From Wuchereria bancrofti (taxonomy: Eukaryota > Nematoda > Chromadorea > Rhabditida > Onchocercidae): 64,000 nucleotides of DNA. The notes beneath the pieces are model-generated. The model saw nothing but the letters and a program-made list of their open reading frames with translations, was not told the DNA's origin and ran no database searches. The translations under genes were made by a program, and so were the position numbers. Below, in pieces: positions 61,177 to 64,000 of this stretch; the stretch's first letter is position 1, and each line of letters begins with the position of its first letter. The stretch is taken from NCBI GenBank assembly GCA_005281725.1, contig SSBO01000012.1, positions 7,607,603-7,671,602 of the forward strand, read 5' to 3'.

Positions 61177-63959
61177 TGTGAAGGAAACTGACCCTAATGA
61201 ACAAAAAGATGGATCGAAAGACCACTGCACCACAATCCAAATGTGACCTAGAAGAATACGTAGGATTATAGACAAACTGAGTGAACAAAATCTTCCAGCC
61301 ACGTATAAATATCTCACTTCATCATAAAATTAACTTCCTGATGAAGTCACTGGAATCAACAAAACCGCCGAATCTATCACTATGGTGCAACTATATGACG
61401 GACAAAACAGTCTAGAAAAAACAGAAATAATACCGCTACCTTGACAAATATTTGGGTAAAAGGGTGATGGAAGTATCTTGGATAAATCTCATGTCTTTTC
61501 GCGAATAAAAAATTTAGCACTTTAAATTGAAATTTCGGAAGTCTTTAAACTATACAAATAAGTTTAACCCTAGTGCATAAAACCAACCGTCTTACTAAGA
61601 CTTACAGTGAGTTATTCATGTAAAATCCAAGCCTCGATTTTGCAGAAGCAGCTATGCAAATCATTCCCGGTGAATGCAAATTTTTTACCGACAGCCGCAT
61701 CGTTTCGTATCACAGTGTTATTTTTGCGCCCGCTCAAGCTCTGAACTACACACTCTGCAATACCAGTGGTCTCTAAACCTCTTTTCGTTCTGTCTATCAC
61801 ACCTCGAATTCGAGAAGTAGTCTTTTTGTTGCAGTCAGTGTTCTCAGATAAGTGCAACTGTTACTTATTTCTGAAGTTGTGGGTCACGGTCACGATCACT
61901 TAGAGCGTATCATTAACGCCAAATTTTCACACAGTCGTTTGATCTTTGCCATTCAAACAACTGCGCAAAAACACAGCCTAAACAAAGAGGGAAGGTGCAG
62001 ACAAGTGAGCAAATGAGGTGAGGTGGTAAGGTATCGTTTTCTGCAGAAGACGATTTAATAAACGGTAAATGACATTCAAGGGTTATTAGTCCTGTAAAGC
62101 TTGTAAAATACCGAAATCCTCATCTTAATACAATTTCTTGAGACTGGTAGCGGTACCCAACAAGTGCCAGCAGTGTTGGAAATGATTAGTGGTTCCCACC
62201 TGGGCGTATTCATTATATCACTGGGGTTTCACAGAATTTCACAGCATCGCATTATTCAGTGGATATAATGAAAGCAGCTAGATGCATGGGACAGTTAACT
62301 AGCATTCTTATGATACTTCAATACTTGAGTTGTAAAGACTGCTGTTAAATATTTAAATTAGAGTGGACTTTTTCAAAGTTAGTTGTCATGTTCGTTTTCT
62401 ACTATCTCAAAAAGATACGAAAATAGTACTGGAAAGCATGTACGACAGTTATTGGCAGTAAGTCATACACTGTTCGAACCTCTTCGCGGCATGATGATCC
62501 ACTGAGCACCTTTCCAAAAAATGGCTATCTGTACTGCTTTAAAAATTAGACAATAAAGTTATTCAAAAGCTAGGAAAATCACACGAAATATTCCTGTGAA
62601 TGCTTCATTTCGATTAATCGGAGCAAAATTATTGATGCAGCAAATCAGTGTCCATTTACTGCTTCATACTAGAATACAAGGAATGGTGTTTATAATTGAT
62701 CAAATTTCATAAATTAAAGGAAAAATAGCTTGCCGAGTGCTTACATGAACGAGTTAACAAGATTCAAATATAAAGTGAGTAAATTAAAATAATACAACTA
62801 AAATACATACAAAGGTAAAAGTGAAGCATACGTCACAGTTGGAAGTAACTGTTAAACAAAGACAGAGCTGTGTATTATAAAACCTTTTAATGATTTAAAC
62901 TATTAAACTAAGCCGTTATTATTTATTCCTTAAAATACATAAATCCGAACTTAAAAATAAAAGTTATAGTGGACATATCGAGGGTACCTGAAACATATGT
63001 CTCCTAGCAACTGTACTCTATTTGTCATGAAAAAAATTTCTGTTCAATTTGTAAAATCTATATATCAAGTAAAGCGTTTAATGATGTTCACCAACTATTA
63101 CAATGCAAACTTCATGAGAAAAGAACATAATCAACATTAGTACTCTAATATGTTCTCACCATTTAGTATTTAGTAATATTATCAAAAGCATTATTTCAAC
63201 GATATAAACCCTAATTATTAGCCTAATTGAGAAGTGAATTAATAAACATTGAGAGTATAAAAAGTTAAGAGGCATTAATATGATGACCAGTATTTTGATA
63301 TGTTGCGTTGCACATTTAGAAGCACTTCAATTTTTTTTCTTTTATTTTTTTCCTTGCACATAACCACATTAAGAGAATCAGCATATATAAGCTTCCAAAA
63401 AAAAAGCACACGACTTTATCAAATGAAGTTGATTAGTTTCATTAACGATTGATAGTTTCTTAAGCTTGTTACATTTTCGCAAAAATATTCAGCGATTTTT
63501 CATTCTTTAATCTGACAAAGATTTCATAAATTAATACAAAAATTGTGCGAAAAACCAGACGAATGAACAAATTTGTTTAATCATAGGAATTCAATTGCAC
63601 TAAAAAACAATTTTAAATTCCAACTTGCATGAAATTCATATTTTTAGTTATGAGAATTAACGAAATCTTGAAAGCTGTAATTGCTGAATTGAGGTGTTAT
63701 AGGTTAAAACGAAATCATTCCCTGAACGGTTTCAATCCTGTAGGATTTCAAGAAAACAAAATAAGATGAATATATGTTATAGATTTATAGCAAATTTGAT
63801 TTGAAAATATCTCAAGAATAAATTTTTTTCAAACGAATTAGAAAATAATATACGCTATTTCTAGGTGAATTAAGGTAATAAACAGTGTCGACTTTTCAAA
63901 AGCAGAGAATTTAATAAAGTGATAAAAAAAAGCGAATGATCATGAAATATCACTCTATG
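61177..63959. other. Upstream of the transporter gene, no gene recognised
   Basis: AT-rich DNA that should hold the transporter promoter near 61.2-61.4 kb. The minus-strand frame at 61612-61857 (81 codons) has no family features or splice context and is not called. The rest has no coding signal. Confidence 0.4.
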
Positions 63960-64000
63960 CTCTCCACAATGATTCGTTAACTCTCCACAATGATTCGTTA
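63960..64000. repeat. Tandem repeat of a 21-base unit, cut by the window edge
   Basis: The unit CTCTCCACAATGATTCGTTAA occurs twice head to tail without mismatch, and the second copy runs to the last base of the window. A longer array may continue to the right. Confidence 0.8.

Noticed and set aside
61612..61857. Minus-strand frame of 81 codons upstream of the transporter
   Set aside because: I considered it as an extra 5' exon, but the transporter already has a good first exon at 61093-61176 and the phases do not require it.

Overview
The window looks like nuclear DNA of an animal, most likely a nematode. It is AT-rich. Genes are cut into many short exons by GT...AG introns whose acceptors mostly end in TTTTCAG-like sequence. 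Several start codons lie 5 to 25 bases after an acceptor-like T-rich CAG, as expected for spliced-leader trans-splicing. The proteins match animal families found in worms (connecdenn/RME-4, CK1 delta/epsilon, RICH-type BAR-RhoGAP, SLC16 transporter). A spirurid or filarial parasite is my guess from composition and gene style; nothing in the window proves the species. Gene models were built by hand, joining exons only where reading frame and splice phase agreed.

Layout. 1-2.4 kb: little, with one weak minus-strand exon at the left edge. 2.46-5.85 kb (+): a secreted protein with three saposin B domains. 6.2-9.4 kb (-): a divergent DXO/RAI1-like protein whose metal-binding motifs look eroded. 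9.64-9.92 kb (+): a short exon with a signal anchor. 10.58-13.57 kb (+): casein kinase I delta/epsilon with a very short tail. 16.4-21.5 kb (+): a complete DENND1/connecdenn (RME-4) gene with clathrin and AP-2 binding motifs. 23.4-27.6 kb (-): a BAR plus RhoGAP protein. 30.5-34.1 kb (+): a PH-domain protein with a proline-rich middle and a PDZ-like C-terminus. 35.3-38.1 kb, possibly to 40.85 kb (+): a GSKIP-domain protein. 41.0-41.6 kb (+): a small unrecognised gene. 42.3-44.9 kb (+): a membrane-anchored short-chain dehydrogenase of the SDR16C/RDH10 type. 47.96-48.86 kb (+): the likely 3' part of an unrecognised gene. 51.8-52.7 kb (+): a small KCTD-like BTB protein. 55.2-61.2 kb (-): a 17-exon monocarboxylate-type (SLC16) transporter with a very long central loop. 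61.2-64 kb: no genes seen, with a short tandem repeat at the right edge.

The genes do not form one pathway, and the gaps (about 1 kb or more between most coding models) give no sign of a nematode operon. A loose theme is membrane traffic and signalling: RME-4 (RAB-35 exchange at clathrin pits), the BAR-RhoGAP, the PH/PDZ-like adaptor, CK1 and the GSKIP protein. No rRNA, tRNA, CRISPR, prophage or intact transposon was recognised. The most useful new observations are genes assembled from short exons that simple ORF calling misses, and the DXO-like protein with missing catalytic residues.
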